From assembly GCF_002699205.1 (NCBI RefSeq), contig NZ_PABT01000049.1, forward strand, positions 124,001 to 188,000: 64,000 nt of DNA, read 5' to 3'. Positions 29,821 through 39,184 of this stretch are shown here, in pieces (the stretch's first letter is position 1; every line of letters starts with the position of its first letter). The translations under genes and the position numbers were made by a program. The DNA comes from Allomuricauda sp. Its GTDB lineage: Bacteria; Bacteroidota; Bacteroidia; Flavobacteriales; Flavobacteriaceae. The notes under the pieces were generated by a model. The model searched no databases. It saw only the letters and a program-made list of their open reading frames with translations, and had not been told where the DNA came from.

Positions 29821-30708
29821 ATGATTAGAGCGACCATTTTTTTCTTTTGTTTGATGTTTTCGTCAGGTATTTCCTTTGCCAATGGAACGATTGCTCCCAA
29901 TGAAAAATCTGCATTGGTTGATTTGTACAACAGCACCAATGGCGAGGAATGGAATACATCATGGGATTTGAGTGCTTCGGTTGATACATGGAAAGGTGTA
30001 GAGCTAAAGGACGGGCATGTAGTGGGAATAACCCTTTTTATGAACAACTTAAAAGGAGTGCTCCCAGAAAGTATTGGTAATCTAAAGAATCTTGTCAATC
30101 TAAATTTGGCTTTTAACCAAATTACAGGAGTGCTTCCTGAAAATATTGTTAAACTCAAGAAATTAAAGGTTTTTCGTTTGGAAATGAACCGAATTAAAGG
30201 AGCTATTCCTGAAGGGGTTGGCAATTTTAAGGAATTGGAGGTTTTCTCCATGTTCAATAATTTTTTGAGTGGTCCCATTCCAGAAAGCTTTGGTGAACTC
30301 AAGAATCTCAAGGAACTCAATCTATCCAGTAATAATTTAAAAGGCAAGATACCAAAATCAATAGGCAACCTTTCAAAATTGGAAACGTTGGGCCTATTTG
30401 AAAATATGTTGGAAGGTCAAATACCAGCTGAAATTGGAAATTTGGCCCAGTTAAAGGAATTGGTTTTGTCCAATAATCGATTGGGCGGTGAAATTCCAGA
30501 AGAGTTTGGTCAATTGGCAAGCTTGGAAATACTACAACTTCAGAATAATCAGTTCAACTCTTTCAATGTACTCCATGCCATGGATACACAACGCTTTTTG
30601 GTATTTGATACAGATGATAAATCCTTGAACCCACGGTTTAATGATATTCAGTTTGAGCGTAGCCGAATGGCTGACACCAAATTTGAGGACGCCGATGAAA
30701 ATGAGTAG
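29821..30708 (+). CDS. Secreted plant-type leucine-rich-repeat protein
   Basis: A 295-residue protein with a signal peptide (MIRATIFFFCLMFSSGISFA) and an N-cap resembling plant LRR N-terminal domains (EKSALVDLYNSTNGEEWNTSWD...VDTWKGVEL). About eight 24-residue repeats follow, with the consensus LxNLxxLxxLxLxxNxLxGxIPExIG. The acidic C-terminal 50 residues are not an obvious T9SS sorting domain. Plant-type LRR proteins of Bacteroidota usually mediate binding; the partner is unknown. It stands alone, followed by its own terminator. Confidence 0.85.
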   Translation: MIRATIFFFCLMFSSGISFANGTIAPNEKSALVDLYNSTNGEEWNTSWDLSASVDTWKGVELKDGHVVGITLFMNNLKGVLPESIGNLKNLVNLNLAFNQITGVLPENIVKLKKLKVFRLEMNRIKGAIPEGVGNFKELEVFSMFNNFLSGPIPESFGELKNLKELNLSSNNLKGKIPKSIGNLSKLETLGLFENMLEGQIPAEIGNLAQLKELVLSNNRLGGEIPEEFGQLASLEILQLQNNQFNSFNVLHAMDTQRFLVFDTDDKSLNPRFNDIQFERSRMADTKFEDADENE

Positions 30709-30736
30709 TTAATTATTTTTTTAGTTTGTTTGGTTT

Positions 30737-30765
30737 GGGGATACAGGCGTGTATCCCCTTTTTTT
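30737..30765 (+). terminator. Intrinsic terminator after the LRR gene
   Basis: A 9-bp stem (30737-30745 with 30750-30758), loop GGCG, then seven T (30759-30765). Confidence 0.92.
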
Positions 30766-30822
30766 ATGTGAAGTTTATATGGATTTTATGAAATTTTTAA
30801 CCATTGTAAAAATTGAAGGGGA

Positions 30823-30831
30823 TAGTTTTGC
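30823..30831 (+). promoter_or_regulatory. Candidate -7 element for the RND efflux operon
   Basis: TAGTTTTGC matches TAnnTTTG(C); a TTG at 30804-30806 lies 16 bp upstream, slightly closer than the typical spacing. The ATG of the adaptor gene is 21 bp downstream, and a terminator ends the preceding gene, so an operon promoter is expected here. Confidence 0.45.
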
Positions 30832-30852
30832 AAGGATTAAACCAACCAACAC

Positions 30853-31974
30853 ATGCGAAAGCTCATAATATCAGCAGTTATAGGAGGGGTTATAATTTTT
30901 GCATCCCTTTATTTTGCTGACCTTATTGCAGATAGTAAAGATGACAATAGACCGCCCTCTCCCAAGGTGGTAAAGACTGTTTTTGTGGACACGGTGGAAA
31001 ATGCCACTGTACCTATAAGGGTTCCCGCCCATGGTAACTTAAAGGCAAAAAAACGTGTAGAGCTATACTCAGAGGTTCAAGGTGTTTTTAGACCGGGAAG
31101 TAAATTGTTCCGAACAGGACAAAAATATACCGCCGGACAAACACTTATCAGAATAGACGCAAGTGAATATTATGCCTCAGTGCAATCTGCCAAGAGCAAT
31201 TTATACAATTTGCTAACATCCATAATGCCCGATTTGAGATTGGATTACCCAGAGATTTATCCAAAATGGCAACAATACTTGAATGGATTTGATTTGGAGA
31301 AGACCACGCCAGAACTTCCTAAAATGGATTCGGAAAAGGAAAAGTTCTTTATCACGGGCAGGGAAGTAATATCTACCTACTATAATGTAAAGAATTTGGA
31401 ACAACGGTTGGCCAAATACACCATTACTGCTCCTTTTACCGGGGTTTTGACCGAAGCTTTGGTCACCGAGGGAACATTGGTGAGATCAGGGCAAAAATTG
31501 GGCGAGTTTATTGATACAGGCTTGTATGAATTGGAAGTTTCCGTAAGCAAAACGTATGGGGATTTTTTAAAGGAGGGAAAGAAGGTGATCCTCACCAATC
31601 TGGAAAAAACACAGGAGTTTATTGGGCAGGTTGCCCGTATAAACGGTAGAGTAGACCAAAATACACAGACCATAACGGTATACATTGAGGTAAGTGGCGA
31701 TAATTTGAAGGAAGGCCAATATCTTGAAGCAAACCTTGAGGCCAAGGAAGAAACCAATGCCATAGAAATAAACCGCTCCTTGCTATTGGAAAACAATCAA
31801 ATATTTGTGGTAAAGGATTCCATCTTGGATTTAATGGATGTAACCCCCGTTTTCTTTACCGACAAGACCGTAGTGCTCAAAAATGTACCGGATGGAGAAT
31901 TGATTGTTTCCAAACCGGTTACGGGTGCCTATTCCGGCATGTTGGTGAAAATCTTTGATGAAAGTAAATCTTAA
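30853..31974 (+). CDS. RND efflux periplasmic adaptor (membrane fusion protein)
   Basis: A 373-residue HlyD/AcrA-type adaptor. An N-terminal membrane anchor (LIISAVIGGVIIFASLYFADLI) is followed by the barrel-sandwich halves (VPAHGNLKAKKRVELYSEVQGVF and YTITAPFTGVLTEALVTEGTLVRSGQKLGEF), a short helical hairpin and beta-barrel/membrane-proximal domains (NQTITVYIEVSG-like). It bridges the RND pump and TolC channel encoded directly downstream. No lipobox cysteine is seen, so it is anchored by the helix. Confidence 0.92.
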   Translation: MRKLIISAVIGGVIIFASLYFADLIADSKDDNRPPSPKVVKTVFVDTVENATVPIRVPAHGNLKAKKRVELYSEVQGVFRPGSKLFRTGQKYTAGQTLIRIDASEYYASVQSAKSNLYNLLTSIMPDLRLDYPEIYPKWQQYLNGFDLEKTTPELPKMDSEKEKFFITGREVISTYYNVKNLEQRLAKYTITAPFTGVLTEALVTEGTLVRSGQKLGEFIDTGLYELEVSVSKTYGDFLKEGKKVILTNLEKTQEFIGQVARINGRVDQNTQTITVYIEVSGDNLKEGQYLEANLEAKEETNAIEINRSLLLENNQIFVVKDSILDLMDVTPVFFTDKTVVLKNVPDGELIVSKPVTGAYSGMLVKIFDESKS

Positions 31975-31986
31975 CCCCTTTTGGCC

Positions 31987-34900
31987 ATGAGAAAAGTTAT
32001 TGCGTATTTTATTAAATACCACATGGCAGTAAATGTCTTTATTTTGGCATTTTTTGTTTTTGGGGTTGTGGGGATACTTTCTTTGAAATCATCTTTTTTT
32101 CCACTTAGTGAGGCAAAGAACATTACAATTTCCATTACCTATCCAGGAGCCTCACCACAAGAAATTGAAGAAGGTATAGTCCTTAAAATTGAGGACAACC
32201 TAAAAGGACTTGAAGGAGTGGAAAGGGTCACTTCCACATCAAGGGAAAACAGTGGCACCATCAATGTGGAGATTGAAAAGGAAAGAAATGTCGACTTCAT
32301 GCTGTTGGAGGTCAAAAATGCGGTGGATAGGGTGCCGACATTTCCCACTGGAATGGAGCCATTGATCGTTGCAAAGCAAGAACCGGTCAGGCCTACGATA
32401 AGTTTTGCCGTAAGTGGAACGGATATTCCCTTGGCTACCCTAAAACAAATTGCACGCCAAATAGAAAACGACCTTAGGGCTATCGATGGGATATCCCAAA
32501 TTTCCATATCCGGTTATCCTGATGAGGAAATAGAGATAGCCGTTGATGAGAACAGTCTTTTGGCGTACAACCTATCATTTAGTGAAGTGGCACAGGCGGT
32601 TGCCAATGCAAACATCCTGGTTACCGGAGGTAATATCAAGACCGTAACAGAGGAATATCTTATCCGGGCCAATAATCGTTCGTACTATGGTGATGAGCTT
32701 TCCAATATAGTTGTTCGCGGAGATGCGGCAGGTCGGGCCATTAGGCTAAAAGACGTTGCTATCATAAGGGACCGTTTTTCCGAAACGCCCAACGCTTCCT
32801 ATTTCAATGAAGAGTTGGCGGTCAACATCACAATTACCAGTACCAATACAGAGGATTTAATGGGCTCCGCTGAAAATGTCAGGCAGTACATTAAAGATTT
32901 CAATGAAAAATATACCAATGTTCGATTGGATGTAATTGATGACAGATCCATAACATTGACCCAACGAACCCAACTTTTAACGGAAAACGCAATCGTTGGG
33001 ATGATTTTGGTATTGGTTTTTTTGTCCCTTTTCCTGAACACTCGATTGGCATTTTGGGTCGCTTTTGGTCTGCCCATTGCATTTTTGGGAATGTTTGTCT
33101 TTGCTCCCATGTTCAATGTTACCATCAATGTATTGTCCCTGTTCGGGATGATCATTGTAATCGGTATTTTGGTGGATGACGGTATTGTGATCGCAGAGAA
33201 CATCTATCAGCATTATGAAGACGGAAAATCACCAATAAAAGCAGCTTTGGATGGTACAATGGAGGTGTTGCCCCCAATTATTTCAGCTATCATAACCACC
33301 GTTCTTGCATTTTCCATCTTCCTGTTCTTGGATAGTCGTATCGGTGAATTTTTTAGTGAAGTATCCGTCATTGTGATTCTTACTTTGGTCGTGTCCTTGG
33401 TGGAGGCATTGATTATATTACCTGCTCACTTGGCACACTCCAAGGCACTCCGTCGGGACAAGAAGGAACCCAAAACAGCGATTTCCAAAATTTTTGCAGA
33501 GCTTAGGGTAATCAATAAAATCGGAGATAAGATCATGAATTATATGCGGGACAATTGGTATGGCCCTGCACTTCGATTTATGATGAATTATAAGATTTTG
33601 ACCTTTGCCCTTTTCTTTATGGGACTGGTCTTAACACTTGGTTCCATAGGAGGGGGAATTGTTAGAACGGCTTTCTTCTCAAGGGTTGCCAGTGATCAAG
33701 TGTCCATAACCCTGACCATGCCGAATGGTACCAACGAAAAAGTAACCGATTCCATCATTAGCCTTATCCAGGAAAAAGCACATATCGTCAATCAAGAACT
33801 TACCGACAAGTATCTACAGGGCATGGATAAAATGCTTTTTGTAAATATGATCAAGAATCTAGGGCCCGGGTCAGCTTCAGCCAGTTTGGAGATCAATCTC
33901 TTGCCAGGTGAGGAACGGCCGGATGACATTCGTTCGGATATGGTCACCAATAGGCTTAGGGAATTGGTCGGGCCGGTAATCGGCGTTGAGAGTTTGATTT
34001 ATGGGTCGGGCGGTAATTTTGGCGGAAACCCGGTTTCCGTATCCCTTTTGGGCAATAACATTGCTGAGTTAAAAGCTGCCAAGGAGGAACTTAAGCGAGC
34101 CATGGAAAACAATGCCAACCTTAAGGATGTTACGGATAACGACCCTGAGGGAATCAAAGAAATACGTTTGGAATTAAAGGAAAATGCATATTTGCTGGGA
34201 CTGGACCTTCGTACGGTAATGGACCAAGTAAGGGGTGGATTCTTTGGGGCACAGGCACAACGTTTTCAAAGAGGACAAGATGAAATAAGGGTATGGGTAC
34301 GTTACGATCGGGAAAACAGATCGTCCATTTCCGATTTGGATGAAATGCGGATTTTGACACCTAGCGGAGATCGTATTCCCTTAAAAGAGATTGCTAGCTA
34401 CACTATTGAAAGAGGGGATGTGGCCATCAACCACCTTGAAGGTAGAAGGGAAATCCAAGTGTCTGCAGATCTAACCGATCCGGAGACCACAAGTGGTACC
34501 GATGCCATGTTATGGATACGGAACGAGGTACTGCCCGATATTTTGTCAAAATACCCATCCATTTCCCCTTCCTATGAGGGACAGAACCGCGAGGCCAATA
34601 AGTTGATCGGATCCTTAGGTGTTGTTGGACCTATTGTCCTGTTTCTTATATTTATCACCATAGCCTTTACATTCAGGAGTATCAGTCAACCGTTGTTATT
34701 GATCTTTATGGTGCCGTTCAGTTTGACAGCTGTGGCTTGGGGCCACTGGATACATGGTTTTCCCATCAATATCCTTTCCATGTTGGGGATAATAGCCTTG
34801 ATCGGAATCATGGTAAACGACGGGTTGGTACTGATCGGTAAGTTCAATATCAATCTGCGTAACGGAATGAAATTTGATGATGCACTCTACGAGGCCGGAC

Positions 34901-35247
34901 GTTCGCGTTTCAGGGCCATATTTCTAACCTCGGTAACTACCATTGCTGGTTTGGCACCATTGCTTTTGGAGAAGAGTCGTCAAGCCCAATTTCTAAAGCC
35001 AATGGCCATTTCCATTGCTTATGGAATCGCATTTGCCACCGTATTGACCTTGCTTATGTTGCCATTGCTTCTGTCCTTTGGAAATTATGCAAAGGTATTG
35101 GCCAAAAGGTTATGGACAGGTGAAAACGTTACAAGAGAAGAAGTGGAAAGAGCCATTCGTGAACAGCATGAAGAGGAGGAAATGGAGGCAGGAAGCATAG
35201 CTATGGATGAAACCAATGGTAAACACGTTTCTCGGAATGGAGAATAA
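31987..35247 (+). CDS. RND efflux permease (AcrB/HAE1-like)
   Basis: A 1086-residue inner-membrane pump with twelve predicted helices and two large periplasmic loops. N-terminal MRKVIAYFIKYHMAVNVFILAFFVFG is helix 1. The proton-relay pair is visible in helix 4 as GILVDDGIVIAEN; the second-repeat counterpart reads GIMVNDGLVLIG. Start taken at the ATG at 31987; a TTG at 31981 would add two residues. It follows the adaptor gene by 12 bp and precedes the TolC gene by 29 bp. Substrates cannot be read from sequence. Confidence 0.93.
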   Translation: MRKVIAYFIKYHMAVNVFILAFFVFGVVGILSLKSSFFPLSEAKNITISITYPGASPQEIEEGIVLKIEDNLKGLEGVERVTSTSRENSGTINVEIEKERNVDFMLLEVKNAVDRVPTFPTGMEPLIVAKQEPVRPTISFAVSGTDIPLATLKQIARQIENDLRAIDGISQISISGYPDEEIEIAVDENSLLAYNLSFSEVAQAVANANILVTGGNIKTVTEEYLIRANNRSYYGDELSNIVVRGDAAGRAIRLKDVAIIRDRFSETPNASYFNEELAVNITITSTNTEDLMGSAENVRQYIKDFNEKYTNVRLDVIDDRSITLTQRTQLLTENAIVGMILVLVFLSLFLNTRLAFWVAFGLPIAFLGMFVFAPMFNVTINVLSLFGMIIVIGILVDDGIVIAENIYQHYEDGKSPIKAALDGTMEVLPPIISAIITTVLAFSIFLFLDSRIGEFFSEVSVIVILTLVVSLVEALIILPAHLAHSKALRRDKKEPKTAISKIFAELRVINKIGDKIMNYMRDNWYGPALRFMMNYKILTFALFFMGLVLTLGSIGGGIVRTAFFSRVASDQVSITLTMPNGTNEKVTDSIISLIQEKAHIVNQELTDKYLQGMDKMLFVNMIKNLGPGSASASLEINLLPGEERPDDIRSDMVTNRLRELVGPVIGVESLIYGSGGNFGGNPVSVSLLGNNIAELKAAKEELKRAMENNANLKDVTDNDPEGIKEIRLELKENAYLLGLDLRTVMDQVRGGFFGAQAQRFQRGQDEIRVWVRYDRENRSSISDLDEMRILTPSGDRIPLKEIASYTIERGDVAINHLEGRREIQVSADLTDPETTSGTDAMLWIRNEVLPDILSKYPSISPSYEGQNREANKLIGSLGVVGPIVLFLIFITIAFTFRSISQPLLLIFMVPFSLTAVAWGHWIHGFPINILSMLGIIALIGIMVNDGLVLIGKFNINLRNGMKFDDALYEAGRSRFRAIFLTSVTTIAGLAPLLLEKSRQAQFLKPMAISIAYGIAFATVLTLLMLPLLLSFGNYAKVLAKRLWTGENVTREEVERAIREQHEEEEMEAGSIAMDETNGKHVSRNGE

Positions 35248-35276
35248 AACTCAAAAGTTGTAGAAGAGACCATATA

Positions 35277-36602
35277 ATGAAAAGCATTTTTTATACACTA
35301 TCCCTAACGTTATTGTTATTTGGTCCTTTGGCTAATGCGCAAGACCAGATACTCACCAAGGAAGAGGCCATTGATTTGATCTTGGAGAATAATTTGGATA
35401 TCCAGGTGGCCCGCAATACCAAGTTGATAGATGACAACAATGCAAGTATCCTCAACTCAGGTTATTTGCCATCCGTAACAGGAAGTGCAAGCGGAAGTAT
35501 TGACAAACAGGACTCGGAAGGTGTTTTGGCCGATGGTAGTACCAGGACGGCAGAAGGAGCGGAAACCAGAAGGTATAATGCCGCTGTAAACGTAAATTAT
35601 ACCTTGTTTGATGGATTGGGAAGGTATTATAACTACAAAAGTTTTCAGGAGAGATCCCAGCAATCGGAACTAGAGGTAAGGCAGACCATTGAAAACACCA
35701 TTCTACAATTGTTCACGGTGTATTATGAAGCTGCCCGTCTTACCGAGAATACAGCTACACTTGAGCAAGCTCTTGAAATTTCCAAGGACAGGCTTAAAAG
35801 AGCCCAATATCAATTTGAATTTGGACAGAATACTGGTCTTGATGTTTTGAATGCGGAAGTGGACATTAATACGGATAGTATCAATTTGTTGAATTCAAGG
35901 CAGCAGCTCAGAAATACGATGAGGGACTTGAATTTGATTTTGAACAGAGACCTTTCCTCACAATTCAAAATGGATACAACGGTTACTTTTGTTCCAGAAC
36001 TTCAAATGGAACATATGTACAATGAGGCTCAATTGAACAATGTTCGACTTCAGATCGTAGAAAAGGATCTTAACATGGGCCTTAACAATATTAGGGTGGC
36101 CAAAAGCGGTTATTTGCCAACTATTGGTTTGACCGGAACCTATGGGTGGAACGAATCCAACAATAACAGTCCTTTGGCCTTTACATTGCAAAACACTTCA
36201 ACCGGAGTAACAGGGACTATCAATCTTACATGGAATCTGTTTGATGGAGGTAGTACCATAACAGGAATTAAAAACGCTAAAATCGCCTATAAAAACTGGG
36301 AAATCGCCAAAAAACAGATACAGTTGGAAGTAGAGCGCGATATTCGAAATGCTTGGGATAGTTACACCAATGCATTGTTTGTGCTGGAGGTACAGGAAAA
36401 AAACTTGCAGACCAACCAAAATAACTTCAAGAGAACCGAAGAACGTTACAAGCTTGGCCAAGTCACTTCAATAGAATTTAGACAGGCCCAATTAAACTTA
36501 TTGAACGCGGAACTGGCCAAAAGCCAAGCCAAGTACAATGCGAAATTGGCCGAATTGCAAATGCTCCAAATTAGTGGTCAGTTGCTTAACGTGGATTTTT
36601 AA
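35277..36602 (+). CDS. TolC family outer-membrane efflux channel
   Basis: A 441-residue outer-membrane factor with a signal peptide (MKSIFYTLSLTLLLFGPLANAQ) and two TolC repeats (LTKEEAIDLILENNLDIQVARN at about 25-45 and the second near residue 235). The helical hairpins contain YEAARLTENTATLEQALEISKDRLKRAQYQFEFGQNTGLDVLNAEV-type sequence and their C-terminal equivalent ERYKLGQVTSIEFRQAQLNLLNAEL. It completes a tripartite efflux system with the two preceding genes. Confidence 0.93.
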   Translation: MKSIFYTLSLTLLLFGPLANAQDQILTKEEAIDLILENNLDIQVARNTKLIDDNNASILNSGYLPSVTGSASGSIDKQDSEGVLADGSTRTAEGAETRRYNAAVNVNYTLFDGLGRYYNYKSFQERSQQSELEVRQTIENTILQLFTVYYEAARLTENTATLEQALEISKDRLKRAQYQFEFGQNTGLDVLNAEVDINTDSINLLNSRQQLRNTMRDLNLILNRDLSSQFKMDTTVTFVPELQMEHMYNEAQLNNVRLQIVEKDLNMGLNNIRVAKSGYLPTIGLTGTYGWNESNNNSPLAFTLQNTSTGVTGTINLTWNLFDGGSTITGIKNAKIAYKNWEIAKKQIQLEVERDIRNAWDSYTNALFVLEVQEKNLQTNQNNFKRTEERYKLGQVTSIEFRQAQLNLLNAELAKSQAKYNAKLAELQMLQISGQLLNVDF

Positions 36603-36605
36603 GCT

Positions 36606-36788
36606 ATGTACGAGCATTTTTTCCAATGTCCATACTGTTGGGAAGAAATTTCATTTTTATTGGACAGCTCGGTGTCACAACAGACATATGTTGAGGATTG
36701 CGAAGTATGCTGCAATCCCATAGAGGCATCAGCTAAGTTCAATGATCAAAAACTGGTTTGTTTTGAAGCACAGGAACTGGGGCAGTAG
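36606..36788 (+). CDS. CPXCG motif-containing cysteine-rich protein
   Basis: A 60-residue cytosolic zinc-ribbon-like protein. It has CPYCWEEISFLLDSS near the N-terminus and DCEVCCNPIEAS in the middle, the two cysteine knuckles of the CPXCG family. Here the motif reads CPYCW in place of CPxCG at the first knuckle. The ATG is 3 bp after the tolC stop, so it is translated from the efflux operon mRNA. The function is unknown. Confidence 0.85.
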   Translation: MYEHFFQCPYCWEEISFLLDSSVSQQTYVEDCEVCCNPIEASAKFNDQKLVCFEAQELGQ

Positions 36789-36814
36789 TAAAAGGTTCAA
36801 AAAACAGAATGATT

Positions 36815-38017
36815 TTAGGGATGACCGGATTCCTGATTTTTTCGCACTTTTTGCGAATAAACAATGGCAACCCCAATCCCGGCACCCATAAATGCCAACA
36901 TAGCTCCTACTACACTGGAATAGTTGACCCCAAGACCAAACACCATGGGCAATCCCCCAAAATAGGCTCCCGATGCATTTCCCATATTAAAAGCACTTTG
37001 ATTCATGGAAGAGCCCAATTTTTCAGCTCCTTTGGCGGCTTTGATAATGGCTATTTGAATAGGGGCGGTGACAGAAAAAGTAATGGCGCCCACAATAAAA
37101 CTGAGGATAAATATGGCTGTGCTGTTACTGGCAAAAAGAGCATTTAAGATCAGCACCAACGTCATACAGAGCATACTGATGATTACCGATTTTACTGGAT
37201 TAAAGGATTCCACCATTCTTGCCCCCAAGAAATTCCCAAAAAACATTCCAATGCCCGCTACGATCATTACGTATCCAACGTTTGCCTCAGGTAACTTTGT
37301 TACCGTAATAACCAATGGGGCAATATAACTGTACCATGCGAAAAAACCACCTGTTCCTACGGTGGTCAAAGCGATCAATGCCCAAAGCATTTTATTTTTT
37401 AACCCAGCGGAAGCACCTTGGGCATTGGGGGCATCAATTTCTTCCAAATCTTTTTTGGGCATCCAAAAATACAAACTGGACAGTGTTGCGATACCTGCAA
37501 TGCCTACCAGTATAAAGGAGTAACTCCAATGCCATTCCTGACCAATATATGTTCCCAATGGAACTCCCAGAATATTAGCTATGGTAAGCCCGGAAAACAT
37601 GATGGCCATGGCCTGGGCGGCCTTGCCGGGTTTGGCCAAATATCCAGAAACCACAGCACCAATTCCAAAAAAGGCACCATGGGGCATTCCCGATAAAAAT
37701 CGGAAAAGCATCATAACCCAATAGTTTCCGGAAAAAGCGGATAGCGTGTTGAAAACCGTAAACCAAAGCATTAAGAAAAGCAATGTTTTCTTGGGGTTTA
37801 GATTGGTTGTGATTCGGGCCATTACCGGACCGCCGATTACTACACCCAAGGCATAAATGGCAATAAAATGTCCCGCTTTCGGTATTGATATTTCCAGGGA
37901 ATCAGCAATATTGGGAAGGATCCCCATGATCACGAACTCTGTTAGCCCTATTCCAAAGCCTCCAATAGCAAGTGATAGAAGGGCTTTTTTATTGGTTGAT
38001 TGTGAAGTGTTCTCCAA
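36815..38017 (-). CDS. MFS transporter, DHA1/AraJ-like
   Basis: A permease of about 400 residues with twelve predicted helices. The MFS signature between helices 2 and 3 reads GGPVMARITTNLNPKKTL, and GIGLTEFVIMGILPNIADSL in helix 1 is typical of DHA1 sugar-efflux/drug-efflux homologues. No ATG exists before helix 1. The frame could begin at TTG 38038, but that codon lies inside a -7 promoter element, so the TTG at 38017 (MENTSQSTNKKALLSL) is preferred. It ends convergently to the CPXCG gene. Confidence 0.85.
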   Translation of the reverse strand: MENTSQSTNKKALLSLAIGGFGIGLTEFVIMGILPNIADSLEISIPKAGHFIAIYALGVVIGGPVMARITTNLNPKKTLLFLMLWFTVFNTLSAFSGNYWVMMLFRFLSGMPHGAFFGIGAVVSGYLAKPGKAAQAMAIMFSGLTIANILGVPLGTYIGQEWHWSYSFILVGIAGIATLSSLYFWMPKKDLEEIDAPNAQGASAGLKNKMLWALIALTTVGTGGFFAWYSYIAPLVITVTKLPEANVGYVMIVAGIGMFFGNFLGARMVESFNPVKSVIISMLCMTLVLILNALFASNSTAIFILSFIVGAITFSVTAPIQIAIIKAAKGAEKLGSSMNQSAFNMGNASGAYFGGLPMVFGLGVNYSSVVGAMLAFMGAGIGVAIVYSQKVRKNQESGHP

Positions 38018-38035
38018 GCTTTTTTTATTATGGGG

Positions 38036-38043
38036 CAAATGTA
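38036..38043 (-). promoter_or_regulatory. Candidate -7 element for the MFS gene
   Basis: TACATTTG (followed by CC) on the minus strand fits TAnnTTTG, with a TTG about 23 bp upstream. If used, transcription would start near 38029 and rule out the first in-frame TTG as the start codon. Confidence 0.4.
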
Positions 38044-38366
38044 GTGCGAATAGCTTGAACCGTAATCAAGGATATTTTCTTAATTCTATTTTGAATTAAC
38101 TTATTTGTGGAAATAAAAAACAGCCTTGAGGATTGGACTAATTCAAATACATTCAAAAAATGAAACAAATACTTTTGAAAAGATATTTTGGTTTCAAGGC
38201 TGTTTCGAAGATTACTTTTTACACGAACTAAACTACGTTAATACCTAGTTTTTATTGGAAATTCCCAACCGCAAGTACCAATCCCGATTTATAAGAACTG
38301 TTTTTGTGAAAAATGAAAGACCCGCTCTTTTCGGAACGGGCCTTTCTGTTGAACCATATGTAAAAA
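38039..38366. other. Intergenic region with a long-range inverted repeat
   Basis: A gene-free stretch of 328 bp between the MFS gene and the SusD-associated lipoprotein gene. It holds a perfect 12-bp inverted repeat (38118-38129 and 38194-38205, 64 bp apart) with no T tract, and the terminator described separately at 38315-38346. No ORF of convincing character is seen. Confidence 0.5.
38315..38346 (-). terminator. Terminator of the SusCD-lipoprotein operon
   Basis: Imperfect stem 38315-38324 with 38337-38346 (nine pairs, one A-C mismatch), a 12-nt loop, and T-rich sequence on the minus strand after the stem. Placed 21 bp after the lipoprotein stop codon. Confidence 0.65.
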
Positions 38367-39161
38367 TCAATTGATACAGGGAGACGGATTGGGGCCAAAA
38401 GGGCCTAGTACTTCGCCATCCGGCGTTTCAATAGTGTAAACATGCTCTTCTTCATAAGCTCCACTTGTGTATGAAACAACCAGTTCACTCCCATCTGGTA
38501 CATCAACATTAAATGTTGCCGAAGCACCCCCAGTAAAAGTATAATCAGTGGCTACGCCATCAATTTCAAAAGTGACAAATGCTCCATCCCATCCATCACC
38601 GAATAGATCCTGCATTTCTATCACCCAAGTTCCTGGCACGGTGGTTCCTGAAATAGGGGAGCACTTGACCAAGACGATAAAATTAAATGCTTGTAATTGC
38701 TCTGGTTGTCCGGTTACCGTAGCACTGTAGTTTTCCACTGTGGTCACCGTACCGTCGACGCCGGTGGACTTTCCCAAAAATCGGATGAAGTCACCTCCAG
38801 AAATGTCATCTACCGTTATACCTAGGGAATTTGCAATCTCGGTATATGGGATGGAAATATCGCTGGGAAATTCAGTTATCGTTGCCAAAGGCACTGTGTC
38901 GGTGGAGACACCTCCTGACTCCAAGGTTACACTTAATTCCCAAGAGGATACATTGTCACTTGGATCATCAACGGTCCCTGAAAGACTGGAGGTGGCAAGG
39001 TCACCTTTGGCAACCACGGTCTGATCCAGCACAATTCTTACATACGGAGCGGCCGAATCTTCCAGTTCGAACACGTTGAGCGGGTTTTTGTCCTTGTCCT
39101 CGCAGGCAGCAATCCCCAATAGTAGAAGGACAAGACCGAAATATTTAAAATTACTTTTCAT
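38367..39161 (-). CDS. SusCD-associated surface lipoprotein with a GDGWDG domain
   Basis: A 264-residue lipoprotein. Signal peptide with lipobox IAAC (Cys20) followed by EDKDKN, the acidic type of sequence that directs lipoproteins to the Bacteroidota cell surface. Residues about 30-160 look like immunoglobulin-like beta domains. The C-terminal part (about 175-264: WVIEMQDLFGDGWDGAFVTFEIDG ... TIETPDGEVLGPFGPNPSPC) matches the DxxGDGWNG-type beta module found in many secreted proteins of this phylum. It follows SusD by 23 bp, in the position of SusE-like glycan- or ligand-binding proteins. The ligand is unknown. Confidence 0.75.
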   Translation of the reverse strand: MKSNFKYFGLVLLLLGIAACEDKDKNPLNVFELEDSAAPYVRIVLDQTVVAKGDLATSSLSGTVDDPSDNVSSWELSVTLESGGVSTDTVPLATITEFPSDISIPYTEIANSLGITVDDISGGDFIRFLGKSTGVDGTVTTVENYSATVTGQPEQLQAFNFIVLVKCSPISGTTVPGTWVIEMQDLFGDGWDGAFVTFEIDGVATDYTFTGGASATFNVDVPDGSELVVSYTSGAYEEEHVYTIETPDGEVLGPFGPNPSPCIN

Positions 39162-39184
39162 CTGTATTGTTTTTTAGTTATAAA

